Source: Willaertia magna (lineage: Eukaryota; Heterolobosea; Eutetramitea; Acrasida; Naegleriidae). Taken from it: a stretch of DNA of 19,413 bases. Location of the stretch: assembly GCA_902984215.1 (NCBI GenBank), contig CADWAF010001842.1:1-19413 (forward strand), given 5' to 3'. The translations under genes were made by a program, and so were the position numbers. Positions 1 through 9,525 of the stretch are shown piece after piece (position 1 is the first letter of the stretch; every line of letters starts with the position of its first letter). The notes beneath the pieces are model-generated. The model was given only the letters and a program-made list of their open reading frames with translations, searched no databases and was not told the DNA's origin.

Positions 1-396
1 AATTCTATACTTAAAGTTACTAAATTTAGATTGTAATACAAAAGTAAAGTCAGGAATAACCTTTTTTACTAGAGTTTCCATAACTTTAGCATTCTTACAA
101 TAAACAACCGCTGCATTTAAACTTTTAATGCCAACAATATCAACTATTAATTCCGATTTAATTTGGAACTAGGAAATTAAAAATTTCTTAGTGAGCTCAG
201 TATTATTTTTATATATAACAAAAACTCTAAAATTTCTGTTAACCCGAATTCTTTTATTAGGTTTCTGAATAAGGTTATTTAAAGTATCTATTGGGACGTC
301 ATTATTATAGATATTATTATTGTCGTCCGAATTTTTTAACACTTTAGTTCTTTTAGAATCAGATTCTTCTGTTCTGGCTGTTTTGTTATTCGACAT
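1..396 (-). CDS. Hypothetical protein, 3'-truncated by window edge, with in-frame TAG
   Basis: Seen: an ATG at 396 opens a 75-codon frame (N-terminus MSNNKTARTEESDSKRTK, polar and Asn-rich) that meets TAG at 169-171. The same frame then stays open for 56 more codons to the window edge, reading FQIKSELIVDIVGIKSLNAA and onward. A run that long is unlikely by chance at this base composition, so the part beyond the TAG is probably coding. The TAG follows TTTTTAATTTCC, which looks like a 3' splice site. However, no GTAAGT donor lies upstream; the in-frame candidates are GTTTTTG and GTTATAT, unlike every other intron here. Inference: a weak-donor intron, a nonsense mutation or sequence error, or readthrough. 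The pattern VFVIYKNN, a helix, then ELIVDIVGIKSLNAAV faintly resembles an Alba/Rpp20-type fold; I do not assign a function on that basis. Confidence 0.5.
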
Positions 397-425
397 TTTT
401 TTAGAGCCATTTTTACTTTAAAAAA
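397..425. promoter_or_regulatory. 29-bp divergent intergenic region
   Basis: Only 29 bp of T- and A-rich DNA separate the start codons of the leftward hypothetical gene and the rightward DEAD-box gene. Any promoter must be bidirectional or extend into the coding sequences. I see no distinct motif. Confidence 0.4.
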
Positions 426-2375
426 ATGAAAAAGCTTCTCGTTTCCCCCCAAACCAGTAAATTTTTATTTCCGATAAAAAAGACTTTTAACAATCGGAAT
501 GTTAGTTCAGTACTATTTCACAACCAGTATAAATTTAATTTATTTCCAATTCAAACTAAACACTATTCCGAAAATATAATTAGAGATTACACACCTTTAA
601 CCCTTTTAGACCCACCAATTGAACCAGAAATACAAGAAATAAAACAACAACAAGATAACTCAAAAAAGAAAAATGTATTTTCCTTCTATTTTGATCGTTC
701 TACAATAGATGCTCTTCAATCTCTTTCAATTGTCACCCCATCCACCATTCAAGAACTAGCAATCACTCAACTTTTATCAAAAGTAAATAAGAAGAAACAT
801 TTCTGTATTGGTGCACAAACAGGTACAGGAAAAACATTATCTTATTTACTTCCAATTTTAAGGAAAATGAAATTACAAGAAGAACGAGAAAAACAACAAT
901 TAAAAGAAGAAATAAAAGAAATAACAAAAGAAGAAGAAGATAGTTTAAAAAGAAAACCTAAATTTATAATAATCTCACCAACACGTGAATTATCAAGTCA
1001 AATCTATCGTGTTGTAAAACATTTAAGTCATTTTATGAAATTTAGAAGTGTTTGTTTAAGAAGTGATTTCCCAAAATCTAAATTAAAAAAACAATTAGAT
1101 ACAAAATTAGATATAATTATATCAACACCTAAAATATTTAATGAAATGCATGAATTAGGATATATTCATTATACAAATATACAATATATTGTAATGGATG
1201 AGGCAGATACTTTATTAGGTAAAGATTTTTTAAAAGATATTGAAAAGATTACAATTTCAAGTATTGAAAGAGGTAAATTAATAAATGAATTTGTACAATT
1301 TGGTTTTGTTTTTGCAACTTATAATATTAACATTCAAAGGTTTTTAAATTATTATTTTGGTGGTGAATATGAGTTAAAGAAGTTACAATTATTAGAGAAG
1401 AAGAATATGACTACTAATGTGAAGGATAAACAAGAAGATAAGAAGAAGGGAAGTAGTAGTAGTGGTGATACTTCTTTAAATAATGTAGTTCATATAATTG
1501 ATAAAAAGATACATAAAGGTTTAACTCATTTAAATACAAGGTTTATTACATTAAGTAATGAAGATAAGATTAAATATTTATTAGAAAGGATTATAAAGAT
1601 TAAATTGTTAATTGAAAGTAGGAATAGAAAGAAGGCATTACTTGAAGAAGAAGATGGTTCAAAAAGAAAGAGATCTATAAGGCTCGTAATGGAGGATAAT
1701 GAAGAAGAAGGAGAGTTAGAAGAAGATGAAATGATAGAAGAAGAAGAAGACTTTGTTATTCATTCCGAAGGTGATAATAACGAAGAAGAAGGTTTAATAC
1801 CAGTGAATCCAGCAAGTAAAAAACGTATACTAATCTTTTGTAATACAATTAAAAGTTGTAGAGCTGTTCATCATGCATTAAGAGAAAAAGGAGTTGAAGC
1901 TAGTTGTTTCCATGGAGACATGCCTCATGAAAAACAAACAGAAGAATTTGATTCCTTTAGTAGTGGTCGTATTAATATTATGGTAACAACTGATATTGCA
2001 TCTAGAGGATTAGATTTAATAGTACCTGTTGGACATGTAGTAATGTTTGATTTTCCATTGAATGCTATTGATTATATGCATAGAGCTGGAAGAACTGGTA
2101 GGATGGGAACTAGTGGTAATGTGACATGTTTGTTGAATAGAAAGAAGGAAAAACTTTTAGCAGAAACTATACACTATGCATTGAGGTTAGAATTACCTTT
2201 AAGTAATTTGAATTCTGAGAATGCTGGAGAAAGATTGAAAGAAATGAAAAAGTCTGCTAAACAAAAGAAAGAAGAGGAAGAGGAAAAGAAAAAGAGATTC
2301 ATTAAGAAAGAACCAATTACTGTTCCAAATCCAACACAGTTTACAAAGAAAGGAAAAAAGAATAATTTATTCTAA
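426..2375 (+). CDS. DEAD-box ATP-dependent RNA helicase, probably mitochondrial (MRH4/DDX28-like)
   Basis: Single-exon gene, 649 aa. Motifs seen: Q-motif region TPSTIQ (104-109), motif I AQTGTGKT (130-137), Ia PTRELSSQ (185-192), Ib STPKIF (233-238), II DEAD (258-261), III FAT in place of the usual SAT (296-298), IV RILIFCNT (467-474), V TTDIASRGLD (521-530) and VI HRAGRTGR (552-559). The family unwinds or remodels RNA using ATP. The first about 45 residues are basic and hydroxylated without acidic residues, which looks like a mitochondrial presequence. By inference it acts in mitoribosome or mitochondrial RNA metabolism, as MRH4 and DDX28 do. Unusual insertions: a Lys/Glu stretch (150-177) between motifs I and Ia, and a Lys/Ser-rich plus very acidic linker (about 325-465) between the two RecA lobes. 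The C-terminus is strongly basic. DEAD-box identity is certain; the mitochondrial role is moderate. Confidence 0.95.
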   Translation: MKKLLVSPQTSKFLFPIKKTFNNRNVSSVLFHNQYKFNLFPIQTKHYSENIIRDYTPLTLLDPPIEPEIQEIKQQQDNSKKKNVFSFYFDRSTIDALQSLSIVTPSTIQELAITQLLSKVNKKKHFCIGAQTGTGKTLSYLLPILRKMKLQEEREKQQLKEEIKEITKEEEDSLKRKPKFIIISPTRELSSQIYRVVKHLSHFMKFRSVCLRSDFPKSKLKKQLDTKLDIIISTPKIFNEMHELGYIHYTNIQYIVMDEADTLLGKDFLKDIEKITISSIERGKLINEFVQFGFVFATYNINIQRFLNYYFGGEYELKKLQLLEKKNMTTNVKDKQEDKKKGSSSSGDTSLNNVVHIIDKKIHKGLTHLNTRFITLSNEDKIKYLLERIIKIKLLIESRNRKKALLEEEDGSKRKRSIRLVMEDNEEEGELEEDEMIEEEEDFVIHSEGDNNEEEGLIPVNPASKKRILIFCNTIKSCRAVHHALREKGVEASCFHGDMPHEKQTEEFDSFSSGRINIMVTTDIASRGLDLIVPVGHVVMFDFPLNAIDYMHRAGRTGRMGTSGNVTCLLNRKKEKLLAETIHYALRLELPLSNLNSENAGERLKEMKKSAKQKKEEEEEKKKRFIKKEPITVPNPTQFTKKGKKNNLF

Positions 2376-2376
2376 A

Positions 2377-2392
2377 ATTTAAATATTTAAAT
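2377..2392. repeat. 16-bp perfect AT palindrome between convergent stop codons
   Basis: ATTTAAATATTTAAAT is its own reverse complement. It starts 2 bp after the helicase TAA (2373-2375) and covers the stop codon of the opposing small gene (2379-2381). It could serve transcription or 3' processing of both genes, but palindromes made only of A/T are common in such DNA. Confidence 0.5.
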
Positions 2393-2582
2393 GTTGATTA
2401 TGATATTTCTCTTCTTGTTGTATTTTGCAAATGCATTCGTCAATGCTCTTCAATTCTTGTGAGTAGTCCTTGTTTTTGTCAAGCTTCGAGCATAATTCAT
2501 AATACTCCTTATCTATCATAATTTCAGTTGTTAATGGTTTTCCTAATTTTCTTTCCTCGAATTGTCTTTTGTGTTGTTTCAT
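2379..2582 (-). CDS. Small hypothetical charged helical protein (67 aa)
   Basis: The frame is open from the stop at 2379-2381 back past 2609, but the first ATG is at 2582 (start MKQHKRQFEERKLGKP). The upstream open part begins only with TTG, which I do not accept as a eukaryotic start. The product is hydrophilic, rich in Lys/Glu, has three cysteines (LCSKL, ECICKI) and looks mostly helical. I do not recognise a family. A 14-codon ATG frame overlaps just upstream (ATG near 2626) in another frame. An alternative is that this is the last exon of a spliced gene, because CTTGGCAG at about 2602-2609 could be an acceptor; I found no convincing donor. The stop codon lies 3 bp from that of the convergent helicase gene, so the two mRNAs must overlap at their 3' ends. 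Confidence 0.45.
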   Translation of the reverse strand: MKQHKRQFEERKLGKPLTTEIMIDKEYYELCSKLDKNKDYSQELKSIDECICKIQQEEKYHNQHLNI

Positions 2583-2725
2583 GTTTTTTGTTAATTTGTT
2601 ATCTGCCAAGATAACAATTTTATATGCAAAAACATTTGGTCAATTATGGGTTTATTCTCTTTTTGTTAAATTTCCATTTCTAGTTTTTTACAAAGAAAAG
2701 AAAATTGAAAACTTGGGCTGATTAA

Positions 2726-2747
2726 AATAAAAAGATTATTTTTTATT
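2726..2747. repeat. AT inverted repeat at the kinesin stop codon
   Basis: AATAAAAA (2726-2733) is followed after 6 nt by its reverse complement TTTTTATT (2740-2747), overlapping the kinesin TAA at 2743-2745 and its immediate 3' side. Read on the minus strand it also contains AATAAA-type sequence, a candidate polyadenylation signal. This could be chance in AT-rich DNA. Confidence 0.35.
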
Positions 2748-5700
2748 CTTCTTTGAAGAACGAGGCAAACACCAAAAGTTTTACTTCCAAGGGTAAGAAA
2801 GAGAGTGTTTCTGGCTTCTCTAACCTGAACATCTCATATGTTTGTTGGAGAGAAATACTTGTTTCTCCTTTCTAATATCATCAAAATTAATTAGAACAGT
2901 TAAATTTAAATACTTACATTGTCACCGTTGTGAACAAACTTAATTTTGATTTTGTCTGTGGCCTTAGCTGTATCCATTAATTCCAAATTGATTATTTCAT
3001 CATATTCTGTGTCTCCCTTTGCGCAAGGTTTCTCCTTCGTCTTGATTTTTTGGTGAAAAACTCTATCCCCTTCTAGCGCTTGTTCTAGGGATACTTTGCA
3101 GCAACTACTTCCTTCCGCATATGGACAGTTCAAAATAGCTTTTATGTTGATATTTAAAAGACTGTAGGTCCCTGCAGGGAGTGAGATTGGGCTGTTGATT
3201 TGTGGACTTGGACGATAGGGAGAAGAGTCTTTTTTTCCAAACGATAGTCTCCTCAATCTGGCTTTTAGTATTACGTTCTCTTTGATTAGTGAGTCCTAAA
3301 TGTGTCATGTTAGGTAACAAGTTGATTAAGGATTACTTACATTGTTTTTCTTTACAGTTTCTAGGTCGAGTTCTTCGTTGATTGACTCTAGTTGAGGACT
3401 CTCTATATTACTGTTCCTTTCACTTATAGTAGGAGATTCCTCTTCTTTTGTGTTTATAATAGGGCTGGGAGGGGTAAAGTTTGGTATTGGCATCCTTTTT
3501 CTCAATGGAGACAACGGGGATGAAAACCCATTTGTTAATGGTGAGTGATCCTCAGATGTACTCAAAGATGACAGAGTGTTTGTTTTTCTCATTGTTTCAA
3601 GCCACCTGCCTTCTTCTTGGGAAAGCTCTCCTATTAAATCGAATTGCACAAAACCGTCTTCTAAATAATTAATAAGGTCTTCATTTACAATCCTAACACA
3701 ATACCTTCTGTGAAAATTAAATAATAAATTATTTCCGTTTTGTTTGGATGTATGTACAAATTTTTCAGTGTAAAACCTAAATCTTATGAATGTGTCTTTA
3801 CTTTTCACCTTTAAATCCTTTACAGCTTTAATTTTGATTAGAAAATGAAGTGACTGACCTAATAACAAATCAGGATTAGAAACTGGGTTTGGTACAAGCT
3901 TCATTGTTGTATCCCCAGGTACTAAGGGAATAATTGCAATCAGTAAATGACCATTTGTCTCTCCTTCACTATTCAGCAAAGGTAATACCTCTTCTTTAGG
4001 CTTCCTTCTTGCAAGATCTTTGAGCTCGAATTTTGCACTTCCAATCACATCAATAACACTTCCATAAAAAGGGTCCTGGGTTAATGTCATTTCTTCGTAA
4101 TTGGGTCCTATTTTTGGATTTAAGAATAGAGAATATCTTTCTCTCATTTTGAGGATTCTGACCTCAAATTCTTCGGTTGTCCACATGGTAGTCTTCTTTT
4201 TGTCTTTATCTACTGCTTGTACATTAAGAAATGGACTGTTGTTTTTTACTACAATCTTTAAATCATATCTTATGTTCTTTTTCATGTCTTTTACCATGTC
4301 GTTAGCCTCCTTAATCAAGGGAAGGAGTCTAACAAGATTTTCATCAATCCTATTTCTTGCAAGAAGATCTCGTTTAGAAAGATCTTCAATATTTTTCTTT
4401 GGGGCTAATTTAAGTTGTATTGTTTTGAATACATTTTTGAAAGTTTTCTTTAAAGATCCTCCTTTCTTTTTCTTTTTGTTGTTATCTAGCTCTTCAATTT
4501 TTTGTTTTTGTTCTTCTAGTTCTTTTAATTGTCTATCAATTATTTCTTGTTGTTTGTACTTTTCTTTCTCAAATTCTTGTTCTATTTGTAATAGTTTTAA
4601 TTTCATATGTTGTTCAATTTCTCTTTCTTTTTCTTCAACAGCATTTTCAATTATTCTTTTTTGTTCTTTGGTAATTTCTTCTTGAGCAAAAGCCCAGTCA
4701 ATTTGTCTGGTTTCTTCATTTGTGACGGTTGGATCCACATATTTAAAAACGTGGTTGCTACCCAAAATAATACGATCATTGTTTTGTAATTTGGCCTCTC
4801 CATTTACTGTTCTTCCATTCACATAAACAACAGCGTTCTTAAGGGGTTTAAGGGTAACAGAATCTTCTGCTCTTTCAACAACACAATGCTCTGGTCTTAT
4901 TTGAAAACCTTTTAACACAATGCAATTTGTAGAATCTCTTCCAATCTTAGTAACACCTAGTTTGAAGAAATATATTAGTAAACCACTAAGCATTGGATCC
5001 TCGTTAAGATTAAGAATATGAGGAATATTTCTGGCACCTGTACCTGCAATTTCCCCCATGTCAGTGAAAGAAATACCAGCCTCTTCGAGAGCTTTTCTTC
5101 TGGCTTTTTCTAATTCCAGTGTCCTCTTCTGTTTTTCCTCATTAGACATCTGAAGTTGTTCTATCATTTTTTGACTTGTATTTAGTTGTTCCCTTAGTTT
5201 TATCTTTTCGCTGTCCTCATCAAAATGATTTGATTTCGTTAATAATTCTTTCAATCGTTGAATTTCATCTCTTAATTCTCTTATTATGAGTGCATTAGGG
5301 TCTTCGTTAACTTTAGCATTATTTTTAATTTGTTTTGCTCTACTGGCATACCTCAAAGTGGATAACGTTTCTTGAAAATTGTAGTCACTAGGAGAAATTG
5401 TTGCAATCATTATTGTTTTACTGTTTCCTCCCAAACTTTCTTTCAAAAGCCAAGTAAGCACGCTATTTCTATAGGGAACAAATATCTTTTTGTTAGGATT
5501 TTCAGCTTTCTCAGAGAGTTTTTCAATAACGTTACCCAATGCTGTGAGGGAAACATTTATAGCGGATCCTTCCCTCAGCCTTTCTCCAGTAGCACCACTT
5601 TTATCTGCGCGTTCACTTCCCGCAAGATCTATTAAATTTATTCTACTAATTCTTTCCGAAAATACTACTTCTCCATTCTCACCCTTAGCCTCTATTGAAG

Positions 5701-6530
5701 AAGCCAAAATTATTTGAAAAATCGTGTGAGCTCTCGAGCTAACATCATTCATGTTGGTTTTTGCTATTGTTCTTAATCTATTTCCCTCATCCATTAGTTT
5801 TAAAACATCATCATATGTATTCACAACACAAGTCTCCAAGCCCTCCACATAAGGACCAGTTTGAGGGTTTTCTCTTACCCTCAATCCAGAAGAACTATTC
5901 AAGGGATTTGTAGGATTAAATAAATCTCTAACTTGTTCGTTGTAAATCTCCATCATGGACGCCTCTACTCTAAAATTTCTATAACAACCATCACACAGCG
6001 ATTGGGCCTCACCAATTCTTTGAAAGAGACTTCGACAAATCCTGGGAACTATTCCAATGTTATTTTCTCCAGCATAACCCATCATTGTATACTTTATAAT
6101 AAATGTTAGAGTCAATAATAACTAAACTTACCGTTTTTCCGCTAACATCAAATCTTAATAATTCCGAAATTAAATTTTACTTACCTGCCTGTTTGTCCGT
6201 AGGCAAATAATGAAGTATTATAACCTTCTAAGGCGTTGTCTATAATCCTAGTTCCTATATCCTCGAAGAGCTTTGATTGTGTTACAAATTCATTTGATTC
6301 ATCATGACTCCAATAAGAATAATCAAAGGTAAATTTACGTTCTTTTCCGTTTTCAGGATCTCGAATATAAGTATCCTGTCCTTTCATTGTTATTATACAT
6401 TGGGTACCTCCCTTTATTCTTTTCTCTCGTTCAGCAAAAGGTCTCACCCTTGCAACAACCTGTAGTTCTGTATTAATCTTTGCGTAAAAAATATTTATGG
6501 ACGTACCTTAATAGCATCTGAGTATGACAT
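2743..6530 (-). CDS. Kinesin-3 family motor (Unc-104/KIF1-like), FHA domain, six exons
   Basis: Exons on the minus strand: 6530-6507, 6459-6185, 6141-6132 (10-nt microexon), 6091-3341, 3295-2918, 2871-2743. The total is 3567 nt, giving 1188 aa. Introns are 47, 43, 40, 45 and 46 nt; donors are GTACGT once and GTAAGT four times. The start MSYSDAIK joins VVARVRPFAERE, the normal kinesin N-terminus. The motor spans about 5-365: P-loop GQTGSGKT (96-103), switch I NDVSSR (218-223), switch II DLAGSE (258-263). The neck VNEDPNALIIRELRDEI and the following NLNEDPMLSG are typical of kinesin-3. An FHA domain lies at about 460-560 (KIGRDSTNCIV, VYVNGRTV), coiled coil at about 571-640, and a KIF1-type C2-like tail with DPFYG at about 775-930. 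The last about 170 residues form a further compact region that I do not recognise. I see no PH domain. Such motors carry vesicles toward microtubule plus ends. Confidence 0.93.
6132..6141 (-). other. 10-nt microexon encoding the kinesin P-loop GKT
   Basis: Read on the minus strand, exon 2 ends ACA GGC AG before GTAAGTAAAA. A 43-nt intron ends in GATGTTAG, then comes CGGAAAAACG, then a second GTAAGT and a 40-nt intron ending ATAAAG, then TAT ACA ATG ATG GGT. Joined, this reads G-Q-T-G-S-G-K-T-Y-T-M-M-G, the canonical kinesin nucleotide-binding loop. Leaving the ten bases out shifts the frame and gives a stop four codons later. The codon split AG|C places Ser across the first junction. Confidence 0.9.
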
Positions 6531-6586
6531 TTTTTCTGAGGTTTTCTGAATGAACAATCTGTTAATTTATTTACATAAGTTTCATC

Positions 6587-9284
6587 TTAATTGGAATCCT
6601 CGTAAGAATTAGTTTGAAATACATATTTTAAAGATGAAAAATAGGATGTGAAAGGAGGAGACAAGTTGAGCTTTTCAGATTCATCAAGAATACGTTCAAG
6701 CTTGGAAATTAAATTATTGTCCAAATTGTAATAACAATTCTTATATTCTTCAAGAAAATCTCTCAATTCTTCAGTTGAAACCCTACCAATTTCTATTGGG
6801 GGATTAAAGTGAGATAGCAATCCGCATTGACTTGATTCATCCAAAAAAAATCTGATAAATAAAAGTGTGAATTTGTGATGTTGTTCATTAATCTTTTTTT
6901 GTTCTAATTCATACTACAAAATGTAAACTCTTCAATTAAAATAGCTTACTTACCATCCATTCGTCATTTTCTATTCCACTCGTTTTTATTAGTTCAAAAA
7001 TAGTCTCAATATTAGATGTACTATGTTTATATCCTTCCAAACTTAAAATGTAGCCTGGAATATATCGTTCTATAGGTCTAAGTACAAAGTCATTCAAAAT
7101 TCCCTTAGAAGTTGCAGTTAATTCATCAACAAGTATATCAGTTTTTAATGTTTGACATAATTCACATAATTCCTTACTTTTACTCATACACTCACCAACA
7201 ACTGCAGAGTATTTTAAGGTTTTACTCCCAATAATACCTACCAAAGCCTCAGAAGAAGATACACCTATGACGTAATTAAGTTTGAACTTTGACTGTTGAT
7301 TGACGTTCTGCAAAGCTCGTTTAATTTTCAAAGCTGAATCGACTGCGATGCCCATTGTATGATTGGAATCTAGGTTAAAAACAAATTCATTTTGTTTAAT
7401 AATTTGCAAATTTGATTTCGATATTTTGGATACGTTTGAAAGTTCGGTTAAAATTTTCTCAAACAATGAGGAAATTGTAAAAGAGTCTGAAATAAAGTTG
7501 TGGGTGAAGTTAGGCAACTTCAAATAAATGACTGTCGCATATTTCTTTTCGAACCCTGTTTTAAAAAGACTACTCTTTAGTGTAGAATTATGCATAGATC
7601 CTGAAGCGTTTCCAAAAAACGAAGTTATTGACTTTTTCGAATAGTTTCCTGTAACATTACCAGTTAAATTAGTCACTGATTTTTCTTCTAACACTTTTTT
7701 TTCAATACTAGACAAGTTCCTCATTAAGCTTTCAGGTAAATACGTCTTAATCTCTTTTAAAAAAGAAGCCATTTGATAGAGATGCTTATATATAAACATT
7801 TCCTCGGTAAGTACTGATGTATAATAGTTTAAATTATCAAAATTCATAAGGGAAATTTTCTCGAATTCTATTTGCAAATTATTAAATGGTTTTGTTATTA
7901 TAATTCCCAATATAACGCTGAAGGTAATGGATAACACTAAAATAGTACACATTATACCAACAGAAATATTAGTGGATAATTGTACACTAGCTAAAACTTC
8001 ATTTTCAAAGAGAACAAAAGACAATCTCCAAAAAATATTGTCATAATGGTAACTAGACGTCATTAAAATATAAGGTGTTCCCTTAAATGTAATACGTTGA
8101 AGATAATATTCCATCCCTTCGTAATTTAGTTTTTCAGCTCTAGACAATTCTTTTGGGTCATAAGCTTTTTTAAATAAAGGTCCAGAGTCCTGGTCAGTAA
8201 GGTTAAATAAATGTACTTGGGTTGTTATGTCAGATGGAATATCAATTGAGGCAGATATTACGTTCATAGAAGAAAATTCACTTATTACAAAAAACCCACT
8301 GCCAAATATTCTAACTGTTTTGATGAATTGTGAAATTCTTTCCAAAGAAATATTAATTTTACTCATTCCAACCAATTGCTTTTTTCCCTGCTTAAGTAAA
8401 GATTTACTGTAAATAGGCGCAGCATAATATATTGATAATCCACCTAAAAGATGTCAAATAGAATTCATTATTTCATACTTACCACCAATAACGTTGTATG
8501 GTTCTCCATAACCCCCTGTTTCGAAACTTTTAAATACTTTTAAAGAACCTTGATAATAATCTTTTTCATATGTTACATAGGTTTCGTTACGATATATTTT
8601 ACTAGATACAGAACCATCGGTCATGTTTGCATAAAACATTAGTAAATTTGATTCTCCTGGATTTTGAACGCCGTAGTATAGTACAGTTGACCCGTCCTTA
8701 TTATCAACTCTATTATAAAAATACAAGAAACTTTGGTTATTTTCATAAAAAGCTATTGTAGTTATAGTTATATCATAATTAAGCAATCTTCGGAAAGCAT
8801 AAGGTTTATAGTTAGTAGGTAAAATTAAAATATCATTTTGATAATCACTGGCCATTTCAAGCGCTACTAATTTCGGCATTAATAACTTTGAGGAAAGGAA
8901 CAAGCCAACCTTATCTGAAACTTCTTCTAAACTTTGCCTCATTAATTCCCTGCTAGATTTTGATGCCTCAATATAACCTGTTAGCCATATGGAAATACAA
9001 GAAACCAACGAAAATAAACTTAATACTAAAATTATAAGTAATCTAACCGATAATAGCCTACTAATAACAATATTTCTATTGAAACTGATGTATTTATCTA
9101 TTTCGTCCGTATCACTTGAAATACTCGATATTTCATCTTCTACATGTTTTGGTTCCTCGAAAAAACTTATATTACTGCTTACATAACTACTGGCTTGCCT
9201 ATTCACCTTTGTAAATACGCTTTTCATTGAAATATTGTTTTCAGAACGGAAAATAGGCTGTACTTTGCTTTGGTTGTGCATCAT
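6587..9284 (-). CDS. Two-pass membrane receptor with degenerate class III nucleotide cyclase domain
   Basis: Exons 9284-8483, 8443-6954 and 6913-6587 (introns 39 and 40 nt, both GTAAGT...TAG) give 872 aa. Junctions read NVIGG|GLSIYYAAPIYS and IENDEWM|YELEQKK. Architecture seen: Ser-rich cytosolic N-terminus (1-75); TM1 at about 78-102 (LLIILVLSLFSLVSCISIW); an extracellular sensor of about 320 residues with N-glycosylation sites, possibly Cache-like; TM2 at about 428-452; then a helix with YLPES; then a cyclase-homology region at about 565-735. Catalytic signatures are lost: the metal-site motif is YLKLPNFT without Asp, the second metal position reads QNEF in place of GD, and the G-D-x-V-N-x-x-x-R site reads GECMSKSKEL. 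It therefore probably cannot make cAMP or cGMP. By inference it is a pseudo-cyclase receptor that acts through dimerisation. The ligand is unknown. The stop lies 56 bp from the kinesin start. Confidence 0.8.
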
Positions 9285-9525
9285 CTTTTTTTTAATGGTT
9301 TAATTATGTACCGTAAATAACGTAAATATTTATTATTAATAAGGAATGAACAGATTTCTTTACGTAAATCGAACAACTTATAATTACAGCATCCATATTA
9401 AAACGTAAATTTACAAATTTTACAAAAGAGTAAATTAATCTTTCTATAGCTCATCTAACTCTTTCGGAGCAGTTAGTTTACTATGCATAGTATTGATGTT
9501 TTCTCTAATAAAACCCAACTAAAAC
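9285..9525. promoter_or_regulatory. Divergent promoter region with CGTAAAT repeats, a dyad and uORFs
   Basis: This 241-bp region separates the start codons of the receptor (-) and the Zn2Cys6 factor (+). CGTAAAT occurs four times in the same orientation at 9312, 9321, 9363 and 9404; the last three carry a preceding A (ACGTAAAT). An inverted repeat CTAACT-N10-AGTTAG spans 9455-9476 with TTCGGAG in its centre, and CTATGCATAG (9481-9490) is a perfect palindrome. Upstream ATGs at 9483 (a 20-codon frame overlapping the factor's first ATG) and 9496 (8 codons, stop 9520-9522) would lie in the leader if transcription starts upstream of them. The repeats are seen; their role is inferred. Confidence 0.45.

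Noticed and set aside
2583..2609. TTG-initiated extension of the small hypothetical protein
   Set aside because: Non-ATG initiation is not supported in this setting; the first in-frame ATG at 2582 was used.
2906..3320. Separate small leftward genes, one with start at 3256 and one at 3320
   Set aside because: The first is an exon of the kinesin gene: splice sites at 2918, 3295 and 3341 keep one frame. The other overlaps it in a different frame and has no support.
4101..4789. Rightward open frames rich in Phe/Ser opposite the kinesin
   Set aside because: They are the antisense of Lys/Glu-rich coiled-coil and tail codons; hydrophobic low-complexity composition, no start context and no family features.
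6092..6115. Methionine start (MTLTF...) for the large kinesin exon
   Set aside because: This stretch is the translated 40-nt intron before the Y-T-M-M-G exon; the true start is the ATG at 6530, which supplies the first part of the motor.
6587..6844. Independent 85-residue leftward gene
   Set aside because: It has only a TTG start and joins in frame to the cyclase-like gene through a GTAAGT...GTAG intron (6914-6953), giving the ENDEWMYELEQ junction.
9312..9450. 5' UTR intron from a GTAAAT donor to CTATAG before the Zn2Cys6 gene
   Set aside because: GTAAAT differs from the GTAAGT donors used elsewhere and the length would exceed the local 39-48 nt range; no frame constraint is available to test it.
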